Source: Norana najaformis (Eukaryota > Annelida > Clitellata > Crassiclitellata > Hormogastridae). Taken from it: 64,000 nucleotides of DNA. Below the pieces are notes generated by a model that saw nothing but the letters and a program-made list of their open reading frames with translations, ran no database searches and had not been told where the DNA came from. Shown here in pieces: positions 48,901-60,560 of this stretch (within the stretch, counting starts at the first letter, position 1; every line of letters starts with the position of its first letter). The DNA lies in the NCBI GenBank assembly GCA_964023275.1, contig OZ029917.1, positions 25,362,505-25,426,504 of the forward strand, written 5' to 3'. The position numbers were made by a program, and so were the translations under genes.

Positions 48901-49760
48901 TTTTCAGTCCTCCGCTGTCCAATAATTGCCGACGCTCGATCAAACTGCGTCGGCCGTTGGTTACTTTAGGCCAATAGTTTAACTTTAGGGCGCTGTTAAG
49001 TAAATAACTCGGACCTAGCATTAAGAATTTTCTACGATTTAACCATGGTCAGCCAATATACTTCGTACAATAGTAATTAGATACAACTTAAGTCGTGCGA
49101 AGTCAAAAAACGTCCTCCGAATCACACCGTAAGATATAGACATAGCAAGAGCGGTTGAATACGGGCTGCCACACCATGCGCTGCTCTAGACGTAGAACGG
49201 CGAAACTGCGTTTTCCACGTACCTAAGTCAAAGAAATGTGGCATCACTAGGTCGTTAGGTTAGCAATATATTCCGTGCATTCGTGTGCTGGAAACGTAGA
49301 CTATACAAAAATCAAAAACTGTATTGCAAGTTACGATATATATACATATGGATATATATATATATATTCAGATGAGAGGGCATCTGGAAAAAAGGCTAAT
49401 CAGTGCACTCCAGAGTCACAGTCGAAGCAATTGCCGTCTGGTTCTGGCTTGGTTTTGCTGATCCGACAGGGCTCGGATCCACCGTGTTATAAGACCGTGA
49501 GATAGTCGGAAGAGAAGAGGTTGTGTGAAACTCGGGGAAGGACAGGTTATACAGGTCTGTGTGAACCAAAGGGGTAATGTTACAGAAATTACCCCACCAG
49601 TGCTGGTCAGTGCACTCCCAAGTCACAGCTGAATTATTCACTGTCTGGTTCAGAAACCAGCTCAAAGGTTCTGATTTCAGAGGTAGGGCCCACTGTGTTG
49701 CAAGGTCTTGAGACGGACTGATTCTAGACAGCAGAGGTTTGAAGAGTTTGTGGAAGTTGT
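48900..49760 (+). repeat. Long dispersed repeat R1, copy 2
   Basis: Colinear with 500-940 then 2250-2580, without the 1.3-kb insertion. Similarity is clear by eye but diverged (roughly 70-80 percent). It also shares the order of GC-rich landmarks, ending at GAGACGGACTGATTC. Confidence 0.75.
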
Positions 49761-49880
49761 GTGACAGAAGTTATTGTGCACTGAGAGGTGATGCATAGGC
49801 ATAAAATGTAAGGGAAGACTGGAATCTTGTGATCTGATAACAGATGATTGGATGAAGCCATTTATCATGTTCACTGTTAA

Positions 49881-50243
49881 GTGCACTTCAAACATTGTGA
49901 GACATTGAATGTTGATGGTGTGGTTGGAGGAAGGCCTGAGAATGGCACTAAGTTAGAGTCATTTGAACTGATGTGGGATTGGCTTGAGGTAACATGCAAC
50001 AATAAACTGTACTTATTTGAAGAATCGTTGAAGCAAATGATAAGTTTAGCAATATCTTGCGATAATCGAAATGACCACCCAGATGTTGGTGACAGTGAGT
50101 TAGTGTATTATGTGAAGCAGATGTGTGAACTTCGAACCTTTGGGTTGACAGTAACGTATGTTAACCACTACACCATCTGTGCCCCAGTGTTTACAGGAAC
50201 AACAACAGTTACATCATTTCTCAACTTAACAAATGTCAGGTAG
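49881..50243 (+). CDS. Open frame of 120 codons, unknown, possibly part of a repeat
   Basis: The frame directly follows a copy of the long dispersed repeat (48.9-49.76 kb). It reads like protein (ELMWDWLEVTCNN, LKQMISLAISCDN) but matches no family I know. A GT at about 50239 could be a donor. It could be an exon, an element ORF remnant or chance. Confidence 0.18.
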   Translation: MHFKHCETLNVDGVVGGRPENGTKLESFELMWDWLEVTCNNKLYLFEESLKQMISLAISCDNRNDHPDVGDSELVYYVKQMCELRTFGLTVTYVNHYTICAPVFTGTTTVTSFLNLTNVR

Positions 50244-50249
50244 TCTAAA

Positions 50250-51865
50250 AACACTGCTTGGGTTCATCACCAAGGGGTAACAGAAAACTAAGCTGACAAG
50301 GATAAACAAGTTTTCTGGTGTAATCACTGATGTTAATGTAAGTGCACACATGTTTAATACTTGTATTGTCTTCAATCGTCCTCAAGCCAAGAATTGGCTG
50401 CAACGCAGACAATTTTGTGCCATTCCTTTCTGTCCCTTGTCTCCTGTAATTGTCTAATACTACAAACAGAAAAGATTGTCAATGAGGAGTTTTAATGAAG
50501 TAGAATTTCTCAACTTTTGCCACAGCAGTTCTGTCAATTTTTGTTTTACAGAAAACCTCGTCCAAAGTATTTTGTGTAGATAACTCAGCCGGTGTCTGTA
50601 GCAGACCTCAAAGATAGTCTTTCCAGATTGGTTCTGCGATTCAGACAGAGTGATCGGCGTGCAGGTGGTGTTTTGTTTGTACCAAATGTCCCAGATGTTA
50701 ACAAAAGAGGTGTTTTGTTCAGCTCTTCGGTAATGGACTTGGGCTGCCAAAACAACAACAAAAGAAACAGATGCCATAAAATGAAAATAATATATTAAAA
50801 TAATAAAACAACGTGAACAAATTTTAACACAGCTTTTTATCAAAATGCTTGTAAAACTGTACTTACTTTTGCAGTTTTTAGAGCATCTAATTGCAATTCA
50901 ACTTGTTAAGTAATACTACCTAACCAGCCTTGTCAATAGCCTCCAAAAATGCTAGCAAAGGTTTTAAAAGGGCATAGTTAGCAAAACCACAGGGTCCTAA
51001 GGGCGCATGATCATTACATAAGTGCATGAGGTCCTGCTACAACATTGGACCCCAACATTCTGCGCCATCACCACCTTACAATCAACATGGTATTTGAACG
51101 AAGTACTTCAAGCTTAAAATTAGACAGGCTCCAAAATGTAATCCATTTTATACAATGTGAAAGAGAATCGAGCTCATCAAATATTCCAAAATTGGCAGCA
51201 CCCATTTTGTGTCTTAAGCTCCCCAACAAACATGGGCACAGCCCAAATGCCACCGGGGAGCTTATGACACAAATGATGAAGTCACAGACCCCCATACAGA
51301 AAAGCTCAGGCTCTTTACGCCCTAAGTGCTGTTCACGCATCCTCAACCTGCCTCAAGCACCTCACTCATAACTCCCACTATTCGTTAGCCTCTGCCAACT
51401 GTGAATGAGGGATAACCCAATGCTACCAGAGGAATTCCAAAGGGCAAGCATAACTGTGCATAATAACCATTGCATTTGGCTATCATCATTCACCATTTTC
51501 AATGCAACATGGACCAGGAAGTCTGAATGTGGTATCAACTTAGATTTCACGTCTGTGCAAGTCTTTCTGAACTCGCACCATTGCTAGTCATTTTGTGCTG
51601 ATGAACTTGCCGAGCACTCTTCATGGTAACATTATTCTGGCTAAAGATGAGTGCCTTCTAGGGGTTCTTGAAAGACCCTTTCGAAATGTTTACCATATTT
51701 TCTGGACTGTAAGTCGCAGTATTTTACATGAACTTCTAGTGACACATCTTATTGAAAGGGGCATCTTATCTATAAACTTTTACCAAATTTTGGACTACCC
51801 TAGTATATAATTTGCAATGCCAAAAACATGAATAAAAAGTAAACAAAAATTAAAATTTACACTTG
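50250..51865. other. Intergenic, likely old repeats
   Basis: Short unconvincing frames only. A hAT-like end motif lies at 51690. No gene recognised. Confidence 0.35.
51690..51810. repeat. Transposon-end-like motif, copy 2
   Basis: TACCATATTTTCTGGACTGT then AAGTCGCAGTATTTTA. Reverse complement reads GCGACTTACAGTCCAGAAAA, close to a widespread MITE end. The opposite end was not located. Confidence 0.4.
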
Positions 51866-51867
51866 CT

Positions 51868-51878
51868 GATTTGAGAAT
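51868..51878. repeat. Target-site duplication, left copy
   Basis: GATTTGAGAAT, identical to 53049-53059, directly before the first codon of the retained element. Confidence 0.85.
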
Positions 51879-53048
51879 ACAAGAGATCAGGTGACGAACC
51901 TTAGAATTATAATGGAAAAGATGAGAGAGCATCAACAACCGTTGTACATGTGTTTTGTCGACTTTAGGAAGGCTTTCGATTGTGTGTCACATGAGAAGCT
52001 GTGGCTGGCAATGATGGAGATGGGCTACCCAGTACACATTATAAACTTGATGGTAGAAATGTATAGCAAACAGACGGCAAAGGTAAAAATTGGAGGCATA
52101 TTGTCAAGCGGGTTTAGAATAAGAAGGGGAGTGAGACAGGGGTGTGTGATTTCACCAACCTTGTTTAACATATTATCCGAAATGGTCATGAGGGAAGCTC
52201 TAGAGGGATACAAAGGAGGTATTCAAATTGGAGGAAGAAAGATAACAAATCTACGTTATGCGGATGATATAGTGTTAATGGCAAGCACAGAAGCGGAATT
52301 GCAGGACTTGGTGTCTCGATTGGATAGAGAGGGCAGAAAGAAGGGGCTGGAGATCAACATAGGGAAAATAAAATCCATGGCAATGGCAGGTGCACAATGT
52401 AACATCAAGGTGCAAGACATCAGGATAGAACAAGTGGACACGTTCGTATACTTGGGATCGCTCGTGACAGAAGATGCTGAGTGTAGTAGGGAGATAAGAG
52501 TAAGAATTGCAAGAGGACAGGGAGTAGGAGCAGATCTGGCGAAATTGTGGAAGTGCCATAACATCAAAGTACCCACAAAGTTAAAATTAATGAAGACGCT
52601 TATTTGGCCAGTAATGATGTACGGATGTGAGAGCTGGACAATCAAAAAGAGGGATGAGGTTAGAATAATGGCATTCGAAATGAAGTGCATTCGGAAAATA
52701 CTTAGAATATCATGGACAGAAAAAAGAACAAATGAGTGGGTTCTAGAGACGGCTGGTGTGGAAAGGAGTTTGCTTGAATTAATCAAAAGAAGAAAGATGT
52801 CGTACTTTGGACACATAATGAGGAAACAGGGTGATTGTTTGGAGAAGGAGATCATGCAAGGAACAGCTCCGGGAGCAAGAGCAAGAGGAAGACCAAGGAA
52901 GAGGTGGATGGACAACATCAGTGAATGGACCGGCATGGACACAGAGAAGTTGCTGAGAAGAACCGAGGATAGGAGTGGATGGAGAAGAATCGTCTACAAT
53001 GCGACCAACCCTCGTACCGAGGATGGTTGAAAAGAAGAAGAAGAAGAA
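51879..53048 (+). mobile_element. 5'-truncated RTE-like non-LTR retrotransposon with intact reverse transcriptase end (family D)
   Basis: An open frame of about 385 codons starts at NTRDQVTNLRIIMEK (51880) and ends TNPRTEDG at 53030. Palm and catalytic boxes are present: YMCFVDFRKAFDCVSHEKLW (51937-51996), RRGVRQGCVISPTLFNIL, LRYADDIVLMAS (YADD about 52257-52268), then VDTFVYLGSLVTEDAEC and a C-terminal block CIRKILRISWTEKRTNEW, YFGHIMRKQGDCLEKEIMQG, ARGRPRKRWMDNI. It ends in a GAA tail. The endonuclease and the first part of the polymerase are missing. The 11-bp duplication GATTTGAGAAT flanks it (51868-51878 and 53049-53059). No stops, so recent. Clade RTE is my best guess from the C-terminal block. 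Confidence 0.93.
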
Positions 53049-53059
53049 GATTTGAGAAT
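53049..53059. repeat. Target-site duplication, right copy
   Basis: GATTTGAGAAT directly after the GAA tail. Confidence 0.85.
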
Positions 53060-53109
53060 TTGCTACTTAAGTTTTACTCTAAATGCTTTTAAAAGTAGTG
53101 TAGCATTAA

Positions 53110-53420
53110 TGTAAATCTTAGTGTGGCTAGAAAGCTCAAATACATAAAACGTCTGATGTGAAATCACTTGCACTGCAACCAAACAACAGTGTCCAATTAC
53201 TTCAAAGACCACATTGCGATGTAGTCAAGGGCAAAAATGATTGTGATTTAAAACCCAACAATTTATGTTTACGACTATAGTAATATCTCCTCTATCCAGA
53301 CATGAATACCCTGTAGCACACTGTCATGGGAATCAGGCTGCCGGGACTGTTGGTGACACATGGGCAACAGAGGCACATTTTAAAGACCTACATGACTTTC
53401 ACCATCCCGCGATAAATGGA
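53110..53420 (+). repeat. Dispersed repeat R2, copy 3
   Basis: GTGGCTAGAAAGCTCAAATA, GTGAAATCACTTGCACTG, CCAATTACTTCAAAGACCAC, CAAAAATGATTGTGATTT. Lies 50 bases right of the reverse transcriptase insertion. Confidence 0.65.
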
Positions 53421-53429
53421 AGTTGGAAA

Positions 53430-55390
53430 TAAATTTCCCACACAGGAACACCTCAGAGGAAGATAAGCAAGTTCCAAAAATTCTATGTAGTCATTATGGG
53501 GATATTCTGCTTCCAGGTGTGTTTCAGCAGTCTAGAGAGCCTGACATTGCCTTCACCAGAGGATCTGTGGATTCTGGTTGGAAGTTGTTGTGATCCACAA
53601 AGTGCCAATGATCTTGAAAATTTTCAATATGAGAACATCTGGTCCTGTAAATATCCAGAGTCTTCTCAAAGGCAGCTCCAACAATCAAGTCTATAGTTTG
53701 TCATTCCATTGAACAGTAGGTGGAAGTGAAGCAGAACTCTGACCTCACTTTTTACTTGACACATTTTAATTGAATTAACAGTTTGACATTTGACAAAAAG
53801 TAGTAGCAGATTGAATATTAATCACTACAGAATATTTATTATTAAAACACAAAATACAGTAGATAATATGTACAACATTGGACATTATGGTCATTAAGTA
53901 AACTTTACTGTGACAGCACTTTTAGATTATTTGACCCAATATGATAAACTTGAAGTTGAAACACAAAGGGCCACCATAAATATTGCACAAATGCACTGAC
54001 TTTTTTGTTCAATGTGTTTTTTTTCTGTAGATGGAACAAAATGAGATGAGGGGCGAGAGGGATAGATTTTCAACTTTTATTTTTAAGGTCCACACTACTG
54101 AACAGTTATGAATAAACAGATTAAATCTAACAGCAGCTATGTTTTGTTACTTGACAGCAGGATATGAAAAGCCTTAAAATGGTTCAACATTCCAGTTATG
54201 TATTGAACTTGTACATTTGATTGCTGTAGTTGTAGCCTATCGGAATAAATTTGTAAATTGTTTTGGCTCAAAACTGCCCTCAAATTATACCAGGGAACGA
54301 CTTATACACACTCTAGTATAGAAAAACATTTGAATATAAAACAAACCTGTTCAGCTGCAAAACGATGATTCTGAAGACCAGCAGGTACACTTGAATTGTA
54401 GTTTTCTTTCATCTGATGAGATGATGTAAAGCCTTCACAAAAGAAAAAAATCTGTTCTATGAAAGGCAGAAATTAAGCCACTAAGAAAACAAACTGACTT
54501 TATAAACAAACGCTAACTGATTCCTGTCAATAAGGGTATATTTTGTGCTTACTGTTACATTAAAAACACTTGGAGCTAGAAGTTATTTGAGCAAAGATAA
54601 AATAAAAATAGGTCAGCAAAGACAAAAGATATTTATGCAGAAGTTGTGTGTTCCAATACACGACTTTAACAATCAACGAATCTTAAAATGTATATTACAA
54701 GCACAATACATAAAATATGGTCAGATATAAAGTTATTTGTGCAAATTGGTAAAATGGTCCGTCTTGTATCCATCTAGCAATGTGGCTGGTTGTGGACATT
54801 CCAACCACAATTTCTGACTAACTCAGTGGGCCTAATCTGCCAGCTCTCTCAGTCAAAGTGAACAGAAACTCCAGAGTAGAGTGCAGCAGCAGCACTTAAC
54901 TTTGATGACTTAGTGCAGTTTTCAATGAAGCAATAGCTCAAACACATTATTTCACAAAGTAAGCAACCATATGAAGACAGTGTGGCAAATTTTACATAGT
55001 TTCAGAATACTTTTTTGGCAATGTTCATGACAAAAAATTAAGAATTAATTCTAAACTTGTAAAAGTTAAAAATACTAATGGCCTGGTTCATAACAATATG
55101 TGACCAAGCCTGAGTAAACTCTCACAAAGTTGGAAAAGTTAATTTGCAAGAAATGCACTCACAAGGCAAGTAGGCATAAAATGGAACACAATGAGTTCTT
55201 TGCATAATTATATTCTTTGTTGTGCTAGCTGTCAAACTACAAGTCCTTACATAGAGTTTCACTAAGTATTTTTATTTTCAATTTATTTTGATGTCCTACA
55301 AACACTTTATACAGCATTTCCCCTTGGTGCCTGAATTTGAAGTCATGTGCATTGATCATTAAGCACCTTAGTTAGTTAGTTAATTAGTAA
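53430..55390. other. Intergenic, nothing recognised
   Basis: AT-rich, short chance frames only. The 3' end of the coiled-coil transcript probably falls at its right margin. Confidence 0.4.
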
Positions 55391-55394
55391 CTTC

Positions 55395-55475
55395 TACTAT
55401 ACCAGTGTCTAATGCACGAGACACCAAAACCAAGCTGCAATCAGGTCAATACCCAGAAGATCAGTCTGTTTAGAC
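55395..55475. repeat. Dispersed repeat R3
   Basis: CCAGTGTCTAATGCACGAGA, CACCAAAACCAAGCTGCAAT, CAGGTCAATACCCAGAAGAT. Matches 32700-32780 and 60470-60555; a diverged relative is at 8160-8215 in C9orf78. Confidence 0.6.
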
Positions 55476-55481
55476 AAAGAG

Positions 55482-55589
55482 TCAGCCTAAGGTGGATAAG
55501 CAAACAACCAAGTCATGTAAACATATGTATTAATCAGCCTAAGGTGGATAAGCAAACAACCAAGTCATGTAAACATATGTATTAATCAG
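55482..55589. repeat. 52-bp tandem duplication
   Basis: Copy 1 55482-55533 and copy 2 55534-55585, identical by eye (TCAGCCTAAGGTGGATAAGC at each start), immediately right of R3 and 330 bases beyond the stop of the coiled-coil gene. Confidence 0.9.
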
Positions 55590-55918
55590 TTTTTTATAGA
55601 GATTTAATTGATGGCTGCCTCAGATGCATACGAATACACTCCAGTTTACTATACTTATAAATATTCATCACCCAAGGCACAGCAACTTAGGCTGGTTCAT
55701 TGTGATAGCAAACATTAACTCAATTTCTCAAAAGTACCAGCGAAGAGTCATAGGTCTCTTTAACAAATTTGTTTCCTGTTTTCTATTTGTCATAGAAACA
55801 TGCAGTTTTCACCTAATAATTCAGCAATTCCAGCCCAATCCAGTGCAATATCAACACCAGTTTTGATTATTTCCAACTCTGTGAGGGTTTTCTCAGGCAC
55901 GGTCATATATCATCTTCA

Positions 55919-58249
55919 TCATAAAATATAAGAATTAATTTCAGTTACAACTGAACTCCCACCTGTGAAATTCGTGAACATCAGCTTTCCAGGAGTCTTA
56001 ACCTGCTTGCATTTGAAGGGTCCCTGATAACGATCAGCAAGTGGTGATTCGGGTACAACTATACAAGCGTTTGCATTTTCTCCTTGAAAAGGTCCAAGTG
56101 GAGTGGAATGATGAGATTTCTGTGTTGAAGTTGGTGTCTGAAACAATTGTGTTGTCGACAGTTGCTTTCGTTCTAAACTTTGGTAAGTTTTTAGGCGTTT
56201 TCGAGTTGGTGTTGTAAAGTTTTCTCCCAAGCCACATTCTACAGATGGGGTCTTTAGAGCAGCTGTACTTCGAAGAAGCTGAATATCTGAAAGCAATTTC
56301 TGTATTTCTGAATCCAAAAGTAGATTTAGTTGATGCTTTTCACCCAGTTCCTTCTTTCTATTAGTCAATTCATTCTCTAGCTTGATATTTTTAGCAAATG
56401 CCTTTTCAAGCTCATTTTCTAGGAAGCTAAGTTTAACTTTTGTCGATTTCAGTTCATTTTGAATGTTCTTTCTATCCTCAAGATCTCGTTCCAACTCAGT
56501 CTGAAGCAAGCCGATTCTCTCCACATCTTGAGTTCTTCCTTTACGAAACTCCTCTTCTGCTCTTCCAAGAGCTTCAGTGATTTGAAGACTTTCCAGCTGC
56601 AATTTGTTATTTTGTGCTTTTAGATCTTTTATTGTATAGCTCAGAGCTTCAATTTCTTTTTTTGCTATCTCTAGCTGATGTCTTAACTGACATACAGCTT
56701 CAGTATTTCTATCCTCAATTACCAAAAGCTGGGCAAGAAGTTCGGCATTCTGGCTCTCCTGCAATTTAAGCTGATCTTCAGACCTCAATCTAAACACTCT
56801 TTCCTCTTTGAGTTCCATTTCTAAGTTCTTTATCAAACATAAAAGTTGTGACTTTTCAGATAAAAACTGTTGCTTTTGTTTCAAAAGCTCTTGACTTTTG
56901 CCAGCACTTCCTTCTACACATCTCAGCTGATTTTCCAACTCTTTGCAGCATTCCTGCAGGCAGTTAGATTCTTCTTTTGACTGCCTCAGTTTATTTTCAA
57001 GCTCTTCTTTTTCTACATGCAATGTCAAATTTTCAACCTGAAGTGTAGAGAGCTGTGACATTTGCTGTGACTGAAACCCTTCACTCTGCTGACTACATCT
57101 TAACTCACTCTGAAGTTCAGCAAGCTGACCTCCAAGCACCTCAACTTGCTCCATGAGATCCTTCCTCTCTTTTGACCACTCTTCGGCCTTTGATCTGTCA
57201 AGACGTTCATTTGCCTGCTGTAGCATCTCTTCCAGTTCAGATATCTTACCTTGCAGGCAAGCAACCAAATTTTTCTGGCTTGCCAGACGTTCATCAAGTT
57301 CATCTTTTTCAAATGTCAGATAATCTATCATGTTTTCCTTCTCCTGAACCACAGCCCCAAACATGGAATCATCTTTGCTGTTATCTGCCAATGTGGCTGC
57401 TTCAAGGCATGTCTTCTCTGCTTGTTCCATCTTCTCGCTCTGGAGTACCATCAACAACTCTTCGAGTTCCTCTACCTTTAAGTCACTCTCACTTCTTGCC
57501 ACTTCCTTTGACTGAAGTAACTTTTCAAGATCACTAACCATTTTGCTGTAATTTTTTAACTGTTCTTCAGAATGGGACAGCCTCTCAGCAAGCATTTCAA
57601 CGTCACAGTTTCTCTGAGAGACCTGTTTCTGCAGCTCTGTTATGTGTTGGTTTGCGACTTCCAGCTGTGTCCTCAAAACTGCACAATCCTCTGAAGCATG
57701 AGCTTTTTCTTGAAGGACACAAGCCAGCTCAATCTGAAGTTCCTCTTTTTCACATGCCATTACATCTAAGTCTAGATCTTTACTCTGCTCTTCAGTCAAA
57801 TTTGTTTTTGAAACATTATTCAGCAACAATGATGCTTGAGAAGTTACCTTTACACATTCATCTTTGCTGAGCAAACAATCAACTCTGTTTTTCGAAAAAG
57901 TCGAATCTGCTGAAGTGCTGGTGTCAGGACGTGTTCGCATTTCTTCGTTCTGTTTTCTTACATCTGAATATAGTATTCCTCTGTCAGAGCTTGTCTGGTT
58001 GTCAGCCAACATATCTGGAGAGTGCAGAGCACTCAGTTCTTTGCTCCCTGACATACTTGAAATGGTACCTGAGAAATCCTTCTCCTTCTTGTCAAGCATC
58101 TGTGTCAAATAGTTGCACTGCCTTTTCAATTTCCACAAAGCCTCATGAGTACATCGCAACTCATGACATCGAGTTTCCAGAACCTGATCTTTGTATTCGT
58201 TTCTTATACAAAGATTTTGTATCCATTGTTCACTCTCTCCAGAATTCAT
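55919..58249 (-). CDS. Unidentified long coiled-coil protein, single uninterrupted coding exon
   Basis: An open frame of 776 codons from the ATG at 58249 (a GTG directly before it is not needed) to the TAA at 55919; an in-frame TAA lies 9 bases upstream of the ATG. Residues about 40-70 and 150-640 are dense in Leu, Glu, Gln and Lys in heptad-like spacing with no Pro, a long coiled coil. The last 120 residues are different: basic and Thr/Pro-rich, with FTTPTRKRLK (a TPxR site and a basic nuclear-signal-like cluster), FQTPTS, TPLGPF and KTPGKLMF. I see no enzyme motif, signal peptide or membrane span. The composition recalls centrosomal, kinetochore or spindle proteins, but that is inference and I do not recognise the family. 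A probable 3' splice site lies at about 58287 and a GTAAGT donor at about 58857, so a non-coding first exon is likely. Confidence 0.75.
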   Translation of the reverse strand: MNSGESEQWIQNLCIRNEYKDQVLETRCHELRCTHEALWKLKRQCNYLTQMLDKKEKDFSGTISSMSGSKELSALHSPDMLADNQTSSDRGILYSDVRKQNEEMRTRPDTSTSADSTFSKNRVDCLLSKDECVKVTSQASLLLNNVSKTNLTEEQSKDLDLDVMACEKEELQIELACVLQEKAHASEDCAVLRTQLEVANQHITELQKQVSQRNCDVEMLAERLSHSEEQLKNYSKMVSDLEKLLQSKEVARSESDLKVEELEELLMVLQSEKMEQAEKTCLEAATLADNSKDDSMFGAVVQEKENMIDYLTFEKDELDERLASQKNLVACLQGKISELEEMLQQANERLDRSKAEEWSKERKDLMEQVEVLGGQLAELQSELRCSQQSEGFQSQQMSQLSTLQVENLTLHVEKEELENKLRQSKEESNCLQECCKELENQLRCVEGSAGKSQELLKQKQQFLSEKSQLLCLIKNLEMELKEERVFRLRSEDQLKLQESQNAELLAQLLVIEDRNTEAVCQLRHQLEIAKKEIEALSYTIKDLKAQNNKLQLESLQITEALGRAEEEFRKGRTQDVERIGLLQTELERDLEDRKNIQNELKSTKVKLSFLENELEKAFAKNIKLENELTNRKKELGEKHQLNLLLDSEIQKLLSDIQLLRSTAALKTPSVECGLGENFTTPTRKRLKTYQSLERKQLSTTQLFQTPTSTQKSHHSTPLGPFQGENANACIVVPESPLADRYQGPFKCKQVKTPGKLMFTNFTGGSSVVTEINSYIL

Positions 58250-58434
58250 CACTCTTTAATCCAATGTTGCTGAAGTCAATCCTAAAAATAAAAACAAAAT
58301 TTGTAAAATATAAATCACCAATGTGTTTACTTATATTTGCAAAACAGTTGTTAATCTGCTGATTAGCTTTACCATGTCAATTGCAAGTTTTTAAATACAC
58401 TACAATGTTGTGATGCCTACCTACTTATCCCAAG

Positions 58435-58760
58435 AGGAGTGTTTTCAGTTTTAAGTGAAAGGCATGCGCAGAGATAGCAAGGGATGAAGTGTTGGTGACT
58501 TTGTATGATGGATCTGAAAATTGTCGGAATTCTAGCGAGAGTTTATTCCAGAGGGGTGTAGCAGCTATGGCTATTAAGCGATTTCCAAAATTTTAAGTAT
58601 GATGTTACGGGCGGGGCGGAGAAGTGTTAGGACGGAGGAGCGGGGTAAGCGGAATGGCTGAAATGTAAATAACTGATGAAGATAGGATGACCGGGAGGAT
58701 TGAAATATGTTATATGTAAGCGATGGGACTTTGTACTCGATTCTCTTCGCATATTTTCAG
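58435..58760 (-). mobile_element. LINE 3' fragment (family E), upstream of the coiled-coil gene
   Basis: GTTTTCAGTTTTAAGTGAAA, TTTATTCCAGAGGGGTGTAG, CAGCTATGGCTATTAAGCGA and CGATTTCCAAAATTTTAAG match, in the same antisense orientation, 44540-44700. It lies in the probable 5' UTR intron of the coiled-coil gene. Confidence 0.7.
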
Positions 58761-59299
58761 CATACTGCATCCGCAAAAGTTACATTAACTCTGATGAATG
58801 CTGAAAACAGCTAGATCTTGATTTTACGCAACGACACAAAAAATTAGTCTACACTTACAAATAGTGGTTTTTACAAACATTCAACACCTTTCAAACAACA
58901 ACGCCAACTTCGTCATCAGGTTACAAAACGCACACTTGTAGAATTCCGCCCAATTTTAAGTCTTCCAAATCAGAATTTTATAGCGCTTCTGTAACGAACC
59001 ATATGGACTGTTCCTCGTGTAGCATATAATTAAAAATAGCTAAGTGCTAAAAGCGAGAAGCTTTAAAACGGGAAATGGTGACAAGAACGGTCCCTGCTTT
59101 TGTGAAACTTGTTGCATGTAACCGCAGTCCCAGAAGCAGAATTATTAAAGATCTTCCAAACTAGATCTTTTGGTTTAGCTCAATTATGACTTTCGAAAGA
59201 CCATTGCGACGACTCCGAGATTTCAGACATACAAAGATGAACTTATATTTTGCATAACTGCTCATGTTGTTTAAAATGCATAAATGGGAATCCGTCAGG

Positions 59300-59531
59300 C
59301 ACTTAGTACTAAGTGTAACAACCTTCAGATCTCGACTAAAAACTCACCTCTTCCTGAACTCATTTCCTCCGTAGGCTCTGTGTCTTCTGGACTTCTCTTA
59401 GGCTTTTCGACCCAGACTCGCCCTGGAATTTTGCTTGGACAATGATTTTGTTTATCAGCGACCATCGACGGATGCCTTGAGCATTATTACAGTGGTGCCA
59501 CAGAAGTGATTAGATTAGATTAATGTTGTTG
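59300..59531 (+). mobile_element. Non-LTR retrotransposon 3' end (family F)
   Basis: Contains ACTAAAAACTCACCTCTTCC, which fits the LKTHLF end of LINE pol, then ACCATCGACGGATGCCTTGA, a short 3' UTR and a GATTAGATTA tail. The same 3' UTR and tail recur at 25690-25757. It abuts the family A fragment at 59533. Confidence 0.65.
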
Positions 59532-59532
59532 T

Positions 59533-60196
59533 ATGGATCTTCGTCATATAAATAATGTAAATAATATCTCCCGCTCTTGTCTTTACCACCTACGACAACT
59601 CCGCTCTATTCGTCACTCCCTTCCTCTTCATGCGATCACTACCTTGGTCCATGCCTTGATTTGCACTAGGATTGACTTTGGCAATGCTGCCTATATTGGA
59701 CTTTCTGCAATTAAAACCTCCAAGCTTCAGTCTATACTTAATGCTGCTGCACGCCGTATCGGTGGTCTTCCAAAGTCTGCCCATATATCTACTTTTATTC
59801 GTGATTCACTTCATTGGCTTCCTGTCAGTCAACGGATCCATTTTAAGATTCTTATCCTTATGCGCAACTGCCTTCTAGGCTCTGCTCCGTCCTACTTAAC
59901 TTCTTTTTGTATTCCGGTTTCCTCGTTGCCTGCCCATGCCTCCCTTCGCTCAGCTACCCGTGGTCTTTTGGTAGTCCCTCGCGTCCGCACTACAACTGCC
60001 CAGTCCAGGAGCTTTGCCTTTGTTGGCCCTTCCAGCTGGAACTGCCTTCCTCTTGACCTGCGGCTTCAGTTACTTAGTCTCTCTCCTACCCAGTCCCGCA
60101 AACGCCTGAAATCCTTTTTGTTTGTTCAAGTCGGGAGCGCCACTGTTTCCTAAGTGGCGCTTTATAAATGTTCGTTTACAATTACAATTACAATAG
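59533..60196 (+). mobile_element. CR1/L2-like retrotransposon C-terminal fragment (family A), best copy
   Basis: A 206-codon open frame: HLRQLRSIRHSLPLH, TLVHALICTRIDFGNAAY, LQSILNAAARRIGG, HWLPVSQRIHFKI, SYLTSFCIPVS, TAQSRSFAFVGPSSWN, SRKRLKSFLF and a stop. It ends GTGGCGCTTTATAAAT plus an ACAATT tail. This is the thumb and tail region typical of CR1/L2/Rex-type LINE reverse transcriptases; the catalytic core and endonuclease are missing. It lies between the coiled-coil gene and the 61.3-kb exon. Confidence 0.9.
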
Positions 60197-60464
60197 GCCT
60201 ACTTAACCATTATAAATTAAACTTTTTTGGCTGACTACCATTATTATGAAAACCATAAAAACTGTTTTTAATGATTGCTGTATAGTACTTTGTAATAATT
60301 CTGAATTTTTATTACTTTGTCATGATTATGGTTTATAAGTCTCTGCTGTAACACAGAAATGATCATACTGTTTGATAATTTTGCTGCTATCTTTACTTAA
60401 CTTTCAATTGGTGTTTTCTACCTTTGTGATGAATAAATGTATGTATTAGTTATTATTAATTAGC

Positions 60465-60560
60465 AACTTCTATAGCGCTGGTGTATAATGCACAAGGCAT
60501 CAACCGATGGTGCACCAAAATCAAGCCCCAGTCAGGTCAACACCCAAAAAGCACCTCAAG
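60465..60560. repeat. Dispersed repeat R3
   Basis: AGCAACTTCTATAGCGCTGG, TGTATAATGCACAAGGCATC, AACCGATGGTGCACCAAAAT, CAGTCAGGTCAACACCCAAA. Same family as 32700 and 55395. Confidence 0.6.

Noticed and set aside
52256-52942. 228-codon minus-strand frame opposite the reverse transcriptase
   Set aside because: Shadow of the LINE coding strand; no family features of its own.
57172-57537. Plus-strand frames opposite the coiled-coil gene
   Set aside because: Shadows of the 776-codon minus-strand frame, whose Leu/Glu/Lys composition is the sensible one.
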